A stretch of DNA of 64,000 nucleotides from Lunularia cruciata (GCA_948567375.1 OX419757.1:10850001-10914000), one strand, 5' to 3'; counted from the first letter of the stretch, positions 33,598 through 44,162 are shown. Made by a program: numbers and translations. The notes: generated by a model not told the origin, from the letters alone.

Positions 33598-34023
33598 TGT
33601 AACAATAAGGAGTTTAGCGACAAAGTCAGTCGGGCTCATGAAATAGCACATAAGACAAAGTAGCCTAGAATATTCCGGAAGTATCTCGGAAGCTTCTTGG
33701 GAAGCTTCTTGGTAAGCTTAGCTTGCACCTTAAGTAAAGAGCTTCTAGAAGGAAGCTTCTAGAAGCTTCCAACTAGCTTAGCTTGCATGCCAAGTAGGCA
33801 ACTTCTAGAAGGAAGCTTCTTGAGAAGCTTCCTAGTTAACTTGGCTTGCACTCTAAGAAAGCGGCTTGAGGAAGCTTCTTGAGAAGCTTCTCAAGTGCCT
33901 TGTATGCTACCTATAAATACCAAAGCCAAAGCTCATGCTAGGCATTCGGAGTTTTCACTCATTCAAGTGTCCCAATGTGAGTTTCCATTCTCCTATTTCT
34001 CTCTTTGGATTCGGTCTTTTACA
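33598..34023 (+). repeat. 3' LTR of the chromovirus
   Basis: TGTAACAATAAGG to TCTTTTACA, 426 bases, about 60 longer than the 5' LTR because of an extra GAA/TTC segment around 33720-33785. Confidence 0.9.
33743..33769. promoter_or_regulatory. Heat-shock-element-like array in the chromovirus LTR
   Basis: GAAGCTTCTAGAAGCTTC (33752-33769) is four alternating GAA/TTC units at two-base spacing, the form bound by heat-shock factors. TTCTAGAA (33743-33750) precedes it. More pairs lie at 33690-33720 and 33865-33897, just upstream of the TATA box. Binding is inferred from the motif only. Confidence 0.55.
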
Positions 34024-34775
34024 CCATTGTCTTTGAAGTACACCATCTGCTCCTTGGTAAAAAATAATATCCTCCACCATTGTGTAAGGTCTATATATTG
34101 CTACAAGGGCCTTCCTCTCCCTAGCATGCATCCCTTCTAGATAGTTACCTCTTGTCACAAAATCCACAATCTCCTTGTACTCCATAGGAACCTTTTGAGT
34201 GATTGAGATTATCATGAGCTCCTCATCTAGGAAAGAATGATCCACTTGATCATCTTCATCATGATCATAGACCCTAGATAACAAATCAGCATTTGCATGT
34301 TTCTTTCGTGGCCTATCCTCAATGATGTAGTCATACTCAAACAAGAGTATCATCCACCTTGCTAGTCTCCCTTCAACATTAAGCTTGTTAAAGATGTGCT
34401 TCAAATCCTTATGATCCGTGACAATGGTGGCTTTCCCTCCAATCAAGTAGTGTCTAAATTTCTTGAGACCAAAGATCCCTACCAATCCTCCTCTCTTCAT
34501 GACAAAGTAGTTCTTTTTTATCAAAACCATTTGCCTACTAGCATAAGCTATTGGATAATCATGCCCATCTTGGTCTAATTGACTAAGAGTGCACCCTATA
34601 GCAATATTAGAAGCATCAATTTAAGGGATGAAAGGCTTAATCCAATCAGGTTTAGCAAAAATTGGAGCTACAACAAGGGATTGCTTGAGCTCCTTAAAAG
34701 CTTTGAGAGCCTCCTTGTCCTCCAAAATCACCATGTAATCTACACCCTTCTTCATGTAGACGGTCAATGAATAAG
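34024..34775 (-). pseudogene. RNase H and integrase zinc region of element E
   Basis: The minus-strand frame 34530-33955 reads VMKRGGLVGIFGLKKFRHYL, TIVTDHKDLKHIF, EGRLARWMILLFEYDY and KKHANADLLSRV, the RNase H end. The start of the integrase linker follows (MEYKEIVDFVTRGNYLEGM). The chromovirus cuts it at 34024 and the reading resumes at 28457. It is one of the better preserved parts of E, open for 190 codons. Confidence 0.85.
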
Positions 34776-35500
34776 CCTAGTTGGAAATTGAGAAGATGAA
34801 CCTTCTATAGTATCCAACCATCTCCAAGAATTGGGATAACTTTGTCAAGCTTGAAGGGAATGGAAGGTCTGAGATTTTCCTCACCTTCTCAAGATCAACT
34901 ACTATTCCATCCTTGGAGATGATGTGTCCTAAAAGTAGACTTTCTTCACATCCAAAAATGACCTAAACCCTAAACCCTAAACCCTAAACTTCTCAAGGTT
35001 GAGTGATGCATTTTCTTCATCCAAGTTTTGCAAGACCTTGATAAGGTGCTCAAAGTGCTCCTCCTTGCTCCCATGGACACAAAAGTCAGCAATGAAGTCT
35101 CTCACAAATTTCTCTATGAAAATTTCAAATACCTTGTACATGAACCATTGGAATGTGGCTGGAGCATTGCAAAGCCCAAAAGGCATGACCTTCAAAGCAT
35201 TAGTCCTCCAAGGTGTGGTGAATGTGGTGAGTTGTTGATGCTCTAGTGCAATCTTGATTTGGTTATATCCACTATAACCATCTCCAAAACTATACCTCTC
35301 ATGACGTGCAACTTCCTCCAAGATCTCATCAATGAATGGCAATGAGTAGTATCCTTCTTGGTAACATTGTTGAGCTTCTTGTAATCCATACATACCTGAA
35401 GCTTGCTATTCTTTTCTTTCACAATGACAATTGGAGATACTCATTTTCAAATTCTCCACTTCAAAGATAAATCCGGCCTCCTTAAGCTTATCAATCTCCT
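34776..35500 (-). pseudogene. Reverse transcriptase of element E
   Basis: The minus-strand frame 35393-34977 has SLPFIDEILEEVARHERYSF, GYSGYNQIKIA, VMPFGLCNAPATFQ and FIADFCVHG, where the catalytic FxDDF has become FIADF (first Asp to Ala). After LNLEKF a 27-base telomere-like insert breaks the frame; the sense resumes with GCEESLLLGHIISKDGI. Both the active-site change and the insert make it inactive. Confidence 0.85.
34962..34988. repeat. Interstitial telomere repeat
   Basis: CCTAAAC in four near-complete tandem units, equal to TTTAGGG on the minus strand, the common plant telomere unit. It sits inside the E reverse transcriptase between codons that are adjacent in related elements. Confidence 0.9.
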
Positions 35501-36000
35501 CCTTCACAACCAAAGATATTGGTGGGTTAATGCGATGCTACTTTTGGTGGATTGGTCTTACATGTGACTCCACCTTTATCTTGTGCTCCTCAAAGGTTAC
35601 TTCTTTCAAATCCTTGTAACTAAAGCAAACACATGGATAAACTTGCAGAAAATCTCTTCAAATCTCAACTTCTCCTCTTTGGTAACATTTGGGCCATACT
35701 TGAGGGTAGATAACATCTTCTCTATCTCCTCAAGTGTCAATCATGATTTATCTAGGTCCTTCAAAACCTCTAGCTTAGGTGCAAAATCCATAGCATACAA
35801 GGGATACACATCTGAATTAGATTCAGATTCATCTTGCTCCATGGATATCTCCTCTTCCATGGTTGTGTACAAACCTGAAGCTCCTTCTTTAGAATTAGGT
35901 TCCCAATAATCAAAGATGGTGTATTTGAATGTGAATTGTTTGTGGTGTTAGTCACAATAACTGTGACTCTATGATTTGATGGCCCAATCACACTTTGTGT
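35501..36000 (-). pseudogene. Protease-RT linker of element E
   Basis: On the minus strand this is an acidic linker (matching EEEISMEKDESESDSDVYPL in element F at about 59670) and the start of the RT. It includes the long stretch equal to 59740-59880 of F. Broken by stops. No catalytic motif. Confidence 0.6.
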
Positions 36001-36470
36001 CATTGATCAATTGTGCATGTTGCTCTCAACCATAGCCTCCCAAGAAGTAAGTCATAGCTTGAATCCGTCAAGACTTGAAAAGTCATGAGATTTTGAATTC
36101 CCATAATTGAAACTGCCACCTTATCTATCACCTCTATTAGTTGAACTTGTTGTTTGTTTGCCATGCTCACCAAAAATGTTGAAGGTCAAGAGGGTATCAT
36201 ACCCAAATGTTTCATCAACCTTTATGACATGGTATTCAGTGCTGATCCTCTATCAACCAATGCATCCTTGATGTTGTGACCATTGACTCTCACATCAATC
36301 TTGGAGGAATATTCACAAGCCTCCCATGGTGTTGTCTTGGCCTCCACCACTCCCATTGATATTGGAGCTTTTGCCTTCTTCTTCCTCTTGCTCCTTGTAG
36401 AACTCAAACCACCTCTAAGCTCTTTTCTCAAGGTAGGGTCAAAGCAATAAAGTGGCCCACTATGATGTTA
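36001..36470 (-). pseudogene. Retropepsin of element E
   Basis: Minus-strand KIDVRVNGHNIKDALVDRGS then ALNTMS is the N-terminal half, with the active site Asp-Arg-Gly where element F has Asp-Gly-Gly. The second half reads SIMGIQNLMTFQVLTDSSYD then LLLGRLWLRATC. One stop follows MS and others come later. Confidence 0.8.
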
Positions 36471-37747
36471 GCATTGTGACTACTAACATCCTCCAACACA
36501 TTGTAGTTCCATTGTTGCTTTGAAGTCAAGAAATCCTCCATTCCCAACTTCTTCCTTGGAGTCTTTGTTGTAGATGGTCTTGAGGTGCGAGTGTTCCTAG
36601 TAGACATAGGAGCAACATTTCTTGGAGTAAATCCTTGAGAAAAGTAACCATCCTTCACAAAATGAGCTCTCTTCTTCTCTTGGGCTAAAAGCTCTAAATT
36701 AAGACCCTTGGAGTTTGAACACTCTCCCTTCTCATACTTGCTCTCAACCACATCTATGGATGCTATTCCCTTACATTTTGTTGGATTAGGAGCCACTTGG
36801 GTTTCACTACCTCCCTCTTACCCTCTATTGGCTTCCTCATAACCCCTTCCTCCATGGTACATGGAATTTGGGCAATTCCTTTGGATATGGCTTCTTCCTC
36901 CACAACAAAAACAATTTCTATCATTAAAATTGTTGGTTGGTTAGCATTCTCTATATGGATTTTTTCTCCTAGATCCTCTTCCAAAATTTTGATCCACCTC
37001 TCTCTTCTCCCATAGTTGCATCACATTGATCTTGAGATTTGCAAGTTGTTCTATGATGGTTTGAAGTGGATCTTTTGGTGGAGGTGCAAGAATTGGAGCA
37101 ACACTACTTGTGGTGCAACCCTTGCCACCAAAATATCAGAAGTTCTCCCATATTTGTAGCCTTGAGGAGGATGCATAACCTCTTTCACTAACAAATCACT
37201 CTCATCTCCTTCCAAACTCTCCTCCATACAAATTGTGATCTTGATAATTTCAACCTTGGAAGATGGTTTCTCATATCTCACCTTGCTTTTGATTTTTGGT
37301 CTCAATCCTCTCACAAAATTATTGGTGATCATTGCTGCTATGCCAATCATAGTAGTCTACACATCATCTCCACCCTTCTTCAACACTATGCAAAATCTAG
37401 ACTCTAATATTTCTACTCTTTCCACATAGACTCTCACATTCTCTCCATCTCCTTGCTTGAGAAAGATAAATTCAATCATCAATCTCTCATAACTCACATT
37501 TGGAAGGAAGTTCTCAATGAGTGCTGAAGTCAAACTCTCCCAAGACTTTCTTGCCAACCTCTCCTCTCTCTCTTTTGGTATTCTAACTCATACCATGTGA
37601 GTGTTGCATCCTCAAAGAAATCTGGTATAATGAAGCCCACTTATTCTTCCTCTTCTCATTATTTTCTATGCAAGTTCTCTTGAAATCTCTCACAAAGACC
37701 TCCATATTTTCTCCATCCTTGCCAAAGAAAACCGGAAGTTTCTCCAT
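36471..37747 (-). pseudogene. Gag of element E, one zinc knuckle
   Basis: Begins MEKLPVFFGKDGENMEVFVR on the minus strand. The capsid region runs to about 37250. HPPQGYKYGRTSDILVARVA (near 37150) and the knuckle CFCCGGRSHIQRNC (near 36900) match F, where it reads CFGCGGRGHIQRNC. The tail has KTPRKKLGMEDFLTSKQQWN. Several frame changes are present. Confidence 0.75.
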
Positions 37748-37951
37748 CTTAACCCCTCACTATTTTTTTTTCTCTTAATTTTTCTTTTTTCTCTTTCTTT
37801 TCTCTCACTCTATAGCTAATAGAGTATGTACATGACTAATACCATTAGAGAGTAATACACCCTAGTGAACATGAAAAGTTCAAGTTGCTCAAAGATTTCT
37901 ATAGCAACATGAAATCCTAGCGTGCACATTAATCAAACCCTCATGGATAGT

Positions 37952-38485
37952 CTATCCATAAGTTGAAAATTTATCTCCATCACTAATCTTGAGACTAGCT
38001 GATGAAAGTGGTAATATTTCTATAGTTGTACTAAAACTCTCTCCAATATCCTTCACCAAAGTATCCAAGAGTGCTTTTACTCCACTACACTCATGTCTTT
38101 TTGGAAATCCTTCAACTCCACAAACCTCACACAACTCCTTGGTCTTAGATCTTCTACCTCCCAATCTTGTTGGAGAAGAAGGTCCAACATGCAAACCCAA
38201 GTCAAGTAAGCCTCTCCTCTCCCTCAATCTCTTGCTCTCAAAGGTCAATGGATATGAAATTTTCTTATATCCCTTCTCTTCACATAGAAGGCACTTAGAC
38301 TCACTCCTTCCTCCAAGTGGTGTAGGTTTTTTGATCCTCTCAACACTCTCTTCAAATTCTATTCTAAACTCTTTTTTTCTCAAATCCACCCCTACAATCA
38401 TTGCAAACCCTTGGGAAACCTTACATAGTCTCAATTTACACTCTTGATGACCTCCCATGTTCCCAAGATGAATCTTAACACTCAA
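37952..38485 (-). pseudogene. Pre-gag zinc-finger frame of element E
   Basis: A 177-residue frame upstream of gag, also present in F (57037-57537). The first cluster reads CLLCEEKGYKKISYPL, where His and the last Cys of a CCHC knuckle have become Tyr; F keeps CFLCGEKRHKASSCPL. The second cluster is CEVCGVEGFPKRHECSG. The frame is open throughout, but the damaged knuckle suggests decay. The role is unknown; an RNA-binding or silencing-related accessory protein is possible. Confidence 0.6.
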
Positions 38486-39301
38486 ACATGCTTTTTGTTA
38501 TTCTCAAACTCCTCATGCATGAGATCTCAACTCTACACAATTGACCTTTCCTCACAATGTCACTCAAATCTCTCAATTTGTATATCACAGTCCTCTAAAA
38601 TTTATCACTCTTCATCACAACTCTAGGGTGTCCTTCACTGCAAAATTGAGCCATTTGGCCTCAACACCTTTTTATTCAGCACACATATTTCAGGTTTGGT
38701 TTGAAAACCACTCCCTCACTTCAAAAACTCATAAATTTTTGTGCAAAAATGATCTCTCTCTAATTTTTATGTCAACATGTATGATACAATGCACTTAATT
38801 TTCTTGAAAACTTTTAGAACAATTCACTAAAAAATGAAGAAATGGTAAACTCTACACAATTTTCCTAAGAGCATGTAGGTGCGGGAGTAGTTTACCCTAT
38901 CAATTAAAAAAAATTCTAGACCAATGCACATAGTAGCTCTCACAATAATTTCAAATATTCTATCTGAAAGATAACCTAAGCTATTATGTGTAGACATTTA
39001 AATTCCAGATCTTAAAGTTGAGATTTTACCCAAAAATCACCTTAATCTCCAAAATCTACAATCCACCTCACACAATCTCTCCAAATCCTCTCATGTGTAC
39101 AAGATATAAAAAATCACCTCAAAGATATCATAATCAACTACAGTGTATACAAATAGATCCCAGTTCTCCAACATAAGTTTAGCACTCTCCTCCCCTAAAG
39201 TTCTCTCCAAGTGAACTCTCATGGCCTCCTTCTATCTAATATACAAGTGTATGTGGATATTATCTTGCTTTCTAGAGAGGTCCCAACAATAGAACCAAAA
39301 A
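38486..39301 (-). other. Leader of element E between primer site and first frame
   Basis: AT-rich, no frame above 85 codons. The first 170 bases after the primer site match 52874-53039 of F, and the last 170 match 56900-57036 of F, so it is the family-2 leader. The complement of about 39281-39297 reads TGGTTCTATTGTTGGGACC and is the likely primer site; I cannot assign its tRNA. Confidence 0.6.
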
Positions 39302-39992
39302 TGTGAGTTGCCTTGTCTCTCACTCAAGATAAACCTCTTATGGTTTATTATGGTAGCACACCATGGACTAAGAAGGTAAAGAACCCCAATTCCATCTTAC
39401 TCCTCCAAGGCTAACACTCCAAGACTCAAGACATTGTTCATTCAAGAACTCAATGAGAGAGATAGTTGCAAATGAAAGGATGATGAGTACCTCCTCACTC
39501 CTAGTTTATATACTTGTGTAATAGTTACACACCAAAGTTATTAATTATTAGAGTAACTCAAGTTATTGGGCTAAAAGTCAAATAAAATCAAAAAGTATAA
39601 AGGAATATCCATCCACATGGGCATATTCCACTAAACATGTGATCTTATCTTGACCCAACCACTAAGTCAAGGATTCTTTCACATGGACTATCCTTGGACT
39701 ATAGAAGAATCTAAAACAAAAAGGCTTGCGTGCCAAAGAGTTATCAACTCTTTCCTCAATGCTAAGCATCTAGAAATAATATCAAGTCAACACACTAGAA
39801 TCAAAAATAGTGGTGCTCATCTTTTCCACTTCCTCTAAAGTAAGGTCCCTTCTATCTTAGTTATGACTAACTTTAGCTAATCATGACTAATATAAAACCA
39901 TACTTTATCTCTATATAAATAATATCTCTCAAGTACTAGTAATACCAAACTAAATATCACAATACTACATACATACACAAATGGGTGCTACA
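39302..39992 (-). repeat. 5' LTR of element E
   Basis: TGTGAGTTGC to GGGTGCTACA, 691 bases, partner of 26611-27302. Confidence 0.88.
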
Positions 39993-41010
39993 CGCCAAAC
40001 TTTGAAAGGTGTTGTTTTGCTAGTTTGTCTTACACCTAGAGAAATGCCTCGTTGCAATGAAGGAGTGAATTCTTCTGGGGCATCAGGTGTCAAGCCGAGG
40101 TATTGAAGTAGATATTGAGAAGGAAAAAATTTGTTTCAGCTTTGGAATCCCCTAAAAACATCCGGGAGCTGAGAGTCTTCCTAGGACATGTCGGATACTA
40201 CAAACGCTTCATATCAAACTATGCGGTGGTTGCTGCACCCCTTACAAAGCTTCTGAAGAAATCTGAAGACTACTTGTGGGAAGCAGAACAATAAGAAGCT
40301 TTCCAAGTATTGATGAAGAAACTGGTTAGAGCACCCGTTATGAGGGCCCCAAATTGGGATGCCCCTTTTCATGTGTATGTGTACATTTCATCCATGGCAA
40401 TCAGAGTAGTCTTAAGTCAGAAGGACAAAAAGAAGAATGACTACTAGATTTATTATGCCAGCCAGCAATTATTAGTTTCTGAGGAGAACTATTTGACATT
40501 TGAAAGAGAGGCACTTGGAATGGTTTATGCTTACAAGAATTTTTGCCATTAGTTGTTGGGATACTAGTTTGTCTTCCATGTTGATCATTACGCATTGCAA
40601 CATTTGGTCAAGAAGGCATATTTTGTCAGGGAAAATTGCAAGGTGGATATTGTTATTACAAAAATTCACATACACTATACAATTAAGAAAGTGAGCTTTG
40701 CATTCGAATGCGGACTTCCTATCCAGGTTAGAAACTCAAGACCAAGACTTGGAAGTTGATGATTGATTTCCTGATGAAGATCTATATCATTTAATGACTA
40801 TGCGAAGTACAAGGTATGCGGGCCAAATACCACTATCTGCATACTTGTCATTGTCCTGAGTGGCTGGACCCAGAGCAGAAGGCAGTCTTCGTCAGGAAGA
40901 TGAGACCGTACCAGCTAAAACACAACATCTTATTTAAGATAGGCAAAGAAGACTTACTTATGAGATGCTTGGAGGCATACGAAGTCGGAGCTGTCATTGA
41001 ATCTTCTTCT
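39993..41010 (+). pseudogene. RT end, RNase H and integrase start of element D
   Basis: Continues the reverse transcriptase cut at 26610. Readable parts are ELRVFLGHVGYYKRFISNYA, KSEDYLWEAEQ, YASQQLLVSEENYLTFEREA, LQHLVKKA and the integrase zinc region KYHYLHTCHCPEWLDPEQKA with LMRCLEAYEVGAVIE. It matches element A at 1790-2780. TAA near 40290, TAG near 40446 and others break it. The match ends abruptly near 41010. Confidence 0.85.
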
Positions 41011-41284
41011 TCATTTCGCTCATCTCCTCCATCTTGGTCTCTCTCATGACACTCAGAGGTCAACCGGGGCAATCGGTTAATATTTGCCAGCTTAGTCCTT
41101 AGCTTCTGGTGGTGGCGCACTTGCCCTCCTTAGCATTAAGCTCGAATCCTAAAGCTTTGTTCATCTTCAGATCTCCAAAAGCTGTTAGCTCATACGCACG
41201 ACAAATCTTTTATGAAATGTCGCACAATCTAACGTACTCGAAGTCCTTAACTCCAAGAAAACACTGATTTTAGGCAATTGTCCC

Positions 41285-41292
41285 TATATAAG
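41285..41292 (+). promoter_or_regulatory. TATA box before the degenerate paralog
   Basis: TATATAAG 93 bases before the ATG at 41385, the same spacing as at the extensin-like gene. Confidence 0.55.
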
Positions 41293-41384
41293 AAGGTCCG
41301 CTGCAGACAAGAACCGTCATTGCTTTCAGTTTGCTCTCAGTATTGAGGCCATTGTAATCAAATTTACCTCTGATCACAAAAGAC

Positions 41385-41598
41385 ATGGCCACATGTTAGA
41401 TGCATGTTAATGCTGGTCCTAGTGACGTCAAGCTTTCCTGCATTGCAAGCATGGTCTTCCTTTTGGAGATCTGAAGACGGACAAGGATTCGAGCTTAATG
41501 AACCACTGCAGTCCATTAATTCTTGTTCATTCAGTGCATTCATGCATGAACATTCGTACGCGAGGTATTCTACGCGGTCGCCTTTCTTCAATTGCTGA
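41385..41598 (+). pseudogene. Degenerate third member of the secreted Asp-rich family
   Basis: The DNA from TGATCA before the ATG through TGTTAGATGCATGT, AATGCT and CTCCTAGTGA-like stretches matches the start of the gene at 44073 (minus strand). The ATG at 41385 meets TAG after four codons. A later in-frame start at 41404 gives 64 residues beginning MLMLVLVTSSFPALQAWSSF, a signal-peptide-like start, then SEDGQGFELNEPL, comparable to HEDQQGFQFQQLDV and SEDQFEQLQLQFEQL in the two intact relatives. The Asp-rich body and WYKGRKPC motif are gone. Most likely a dead copy; a short secreted peptide is the alternative. Confidence 0.6.
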
Positions 41599-41979
41599 CG
41601 GGAGTAGTGAAAGCCCACTAGAAGGTGTCATGGTGCTGGTGGAAAATTTCAAAACAACTATTTTGTGCCGCAGTCGACCCCATTCATTCAGATCACACGG
41701 TTAACCAGTCCCAGGTAAGGATTCTAAAGGGGATTGTTTGCCCGAACGAGCTCAAAAGGAGAAACCAAAGTGTCAGAAGAACGACCCTTGCAGCCAAAGG
41801 AAACTTCCATCTCTCAGCGGACATTTCTCCAGATCAACCTGAGACCGAAGGAGTATTTCTCCTGATGGGATGGGACAGTTGGAAGGTACAGTAAAAATAT
41901 CCCAATCGAAGTAAAAGGGACCAATCACCGGGGAGTGGTATGCTGATCCTGTTCGAAATCAAAGCAAAGTTGATATAAT

Positions 41980-42930
41980 TACCTGGAATGGTGTTACAGG
42001 TTTGAGCTCCATGACGATGGAGCGGCAGCATATAATTACAAGAATCAGAGAATTCATTCAAAGAGACTTCATATCAAGCCATTACCAGAACGAGACGAAG
42101 AGGCTTCACCAGAAACACGAAATGTTACTTCGACAAACGAAGGGAGATCCGATCGACTCGGAATGTGCAAGAGGGATCAACATCCCCAAAGAAATCCCCC
42201 GATAGATAATCATTGGTCCAGCAATAGAAAAAGCAGAAATGTTGGAAATGTAACAGCTGAGGACATTGGTGTCATGAGGGCTGTCCCATGAAGGCCGATG
42301 AACTCACAAAGTGTTCCAACAGAAGAAAAAATTTCATGAACAACCATTGACAAGTCACACCGTCAACGATGAATTGAGATCATACAATTGGTCGGAAGGG
42401 TGCAACTCCGGCAATAAAGGTGACGACCAAGAGAGGCGATCGTGACTCTTGGGGGAAAATGATGGAAGGAGAGTCCCCCTTCTCTCCCACTCAAAGTACA
42501 GGGTACGCAGAAATGAGTTGAGGCAGAATTTTAGGTTAAGCTGAACGATATCCTCCACTTTAGGCACAACAGTTCCTCCATCAAACGGCCAAGGAACCTG
42601 AAGAAGGTCACCCAGTTGAAGCAACAGCTGCTAACTACGTCCTGGAGCAGCCAGTATTGTTGCTGTTAGTTCAATAATAATACTAGGGTCGAACAAAGAC
42701 AACAGCCCATGAACGCAAAGGTCAATATTATTGTGGACACAAATAAAGTTAGTCCATTAATAACAATAAAGATTGCAAGTTCTGCTGTGAACTCAGACAA
42801 TGGTAGACTATTAGTAACCGTAAAGATTGCCAATATGGCAATCGACTCGGTACTAGTAGACGGGGATTTGGCGTCAACATTACTGGAGATAATTTCCGAT
42901 CCCAGCTACGATACAACAAACTAAAACCAG
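41980..42930 (+). pseudogene. Gag zinc knuckle and protease remnant of another LTR element
   Basis: Near 42240 the plus strand reads CWKCNS, a stop, then GHWCHEGC, with the spacing of a CCHC knuckle. At 42709-42924 a frame reads LLVTVKIANMAIDSVLVDGD then LASTLLEI, the shape of a retropepsin active site (Leu-Val-Asp-Gly). No LTR is seen. Decay is strong, so the family is unknown. Confidence 0.45.
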
Positions 42931-42985
42931 CTAGGACTTGCCTCGGAAAAAAATGTGGACCCAAGGGCATGTTCCATTAAACGCC

Positions 42986-43035
42986 ATCGTAATACCAATT
43001 GCGCCAGGAAGGGTCATTGATAATGGTATTACGAT
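42986..43035. repeat. Inverted repeat, 12-bp arms, 26-base loop
   Basis: ATCGTAATACCA and its exact complement. No neighbouring gene end suggests a terminator role. Confidence 0.6.
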
Positions 43036-43602
43036 AGCGAACTCATTGGCTTATTAATATAAATTAACTAGATGAAATAGGCAGTCTCAATCATTTATGT
43101 GATAATAGTATCGAGCAAACCTCCGCATGTTTGAAAGAATTTAGCTCTCAATGTTACCACCTTACTAAAATCAGCTACCTTGAGCGCCACGTACAATTTT
43201 ACACATAGACATGCAAAATTGATCTAATAATTTGAAAGTCTTATAGCACACCTCCGCATTCTGGTTAGAATGCAACGTACTTTATTGCTTTATTGTCAGC
43301 TGAGATGGCTTGAGAAAGTGTAAACCAAGTACACATCCCTATCCTAGTGCAGTCAAGCTATCATTGGCAAGCAAAAGAAAGAGCACATGCCGATTGCTAC
43401 TGGGGCTGGAGCATCTTCTACAGTATGACTACCCGTCCTCATGCTTTTCTTGAAGAACAAGTCGGCAAGTACCTTACAATATTCAGTCTCATCTCTCACC
43501 TAATCAGGTTCGAATTTAGTGTCCTGCACTTGACTATGATCTGTAACAAATCTGTATCACAAGAGCACAATGTACAGGGACTGTAGCAAAAGCAGAATGA
43601 CC

Positions 43603-44073
43603 TCAGTCCTTGCAAGGTTTGCGTCCCTTATACCACTTTGAATCGCAGTCAGTCTCGTCGTCATGGTGTTGATCGTCATCATGGTCATCCTTATCATCGT
43701 CTTTATCATGGTCATCTTTATCATGATGATGGTCATCCTCGTCATGGTCATGTTCATCGTCGTCTCCGTCGTCGTCCTTGCCATGATGGTCATCCGCATC
43801 ATCGTCCTTCCCATCGTGATCATCTTTATCAGCGTGCGTGCTATCATGGTTATGGTCATCTTCATTATCGTCGTCCTTATCATCACAATCAGGATGATGC
43901 TCCCGGGAGTAGTGATCGCAGTTACCGGGTTTGTCATCCTTGACGTCAAGCTGCTGGAACTGAAATCCTTGTTGATCTTCATGCGCTTCAACGGAAGCCC
44001 GTACTTGCAGGGCCAAAAGGCCCACCATCACTAGGAGTAGCATTGACATGCATCTAACGCGCCGCATGGCCAT
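43603..44073 (-). CDS. Secreted Asp/His-rich protein, paralog of the extensin-like gene
   Basis: 156 residues. A signal peptide (MSMLLLVMVGLLALQVRASV after a short basic start) is followed by HEDQQGFQFQQLDV and a body of Asp, His and Lys (residues 55-140, units such as DKDDHDKDDDKDDHD). It ends CDSKWYKGRKPCKD. The last motif is shared with the extensin-like protein (DCASKWYKGRKPCK), but the protein stops there instead of running into SPPPP repeats. The frame is intact. The strong acid and His content suggests metal binding outside the cell; this is inference. A TATA-like site lies 90 bases upstream. The start could be either of the first two Met codons. Long plus-strand frames here are antisense shadows of the GAC/GAT repeats. 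Confidence 0.82.
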   Translation of the reverse strand: MAMRRVRCMSMLLLVMVGLLALQVRASVEAHEDQQGFQFQQLDVKDDKPGNCDHYSREHHPDCDDKDDDNEDDHNHDSTHADKDDHDGKDDDADDHHGKDDDGDDDEHDHDEDDHHHDKDDHDKDDDKDDHDDDQHHDDETDCDSKWYKGRKPCKD

Positions 44074-44162
44074 TTTCTTCTCTGATCACGGTGTAAAATT
44101 GATCGATCGTCTACTAGGTGCAGAACTGAAAGAAATGATGATTTCGTAGTGCAGAGAAACAC

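Larger units (their letters stand above)
28458..34023 (+). mobile_element. Chromodomain Ty3/gypsy element (family 3), nested in E
   Basis: 5' LTR 28458-28823, primer site for tRNA-iMet, gag, protease, RT, RNase H, integrase, chromodomain, polypurine tract and 3' LTR 33598-34023. The flanking five bases are CCCTT and CCATT, a likely target duplication with one change. The chromodomain and tRNA-iMet primer site place it with chromoviruses. Most coding parts stay in one readable sense, but stops occur in every gene. The LTRs differ by scattered changes plus about 60 extra bases in the 3' copy. Confidence 0.9.
26611..39992 (-). mobile_element. Family-2 Ty3/gypsy element E with both LTRs, nested in D
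   Basis: LTRs of 692 and 691 bases with TG/CA ends, a polypurine tract inside the left LTR and a primer site inside the right. In minus-strand order the interior has a pre-gag zinc frame, gag, protease, RT, RNase H, a 5.6 kb nested chromovirus, then integrase. The LTRs differ at roughly one base in ten by eye over the parts I compared, so the insertion is old. No clean target duplication is visible (TTGGC left, CGCCA right). The host frame of D continues on either side, which proves the nesting. Confidence 0.85.
22021..41010 (+). mobile_element. Family-1 Ty3/gypsy element D, truncated at both ends and split by E
   Basis: The last 640 bases of the 5' LTR, a tRNA-Asp primer site, gag, protease, reverse transcriptase, then a 13.4 kb insertion (26611-39992), then RNase H and the start of integrase to about 41010. 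Each piece matches element A. The 3' end is lost: the integrase zinc region stops in the middle near 41010. All frames are broken. The primer site type and the gene order fit the Athila/Tat/Ogre side of Ty3/gypsy. Confidence 0.8.

Noticed and set aside
34962-34988. Chromosome end
   Set aside because: Only four telomere units, with element E continuing on both sides.
43638-44034. Plus-strand frames of 101-123 codons, His- or Ile/Val-rich, at the Asp/His-rich gene
   Set aside because: Antisense shadows of GAC/GAT/CAC repeats in the minus-strand gene; no promoter or signal on that strand.
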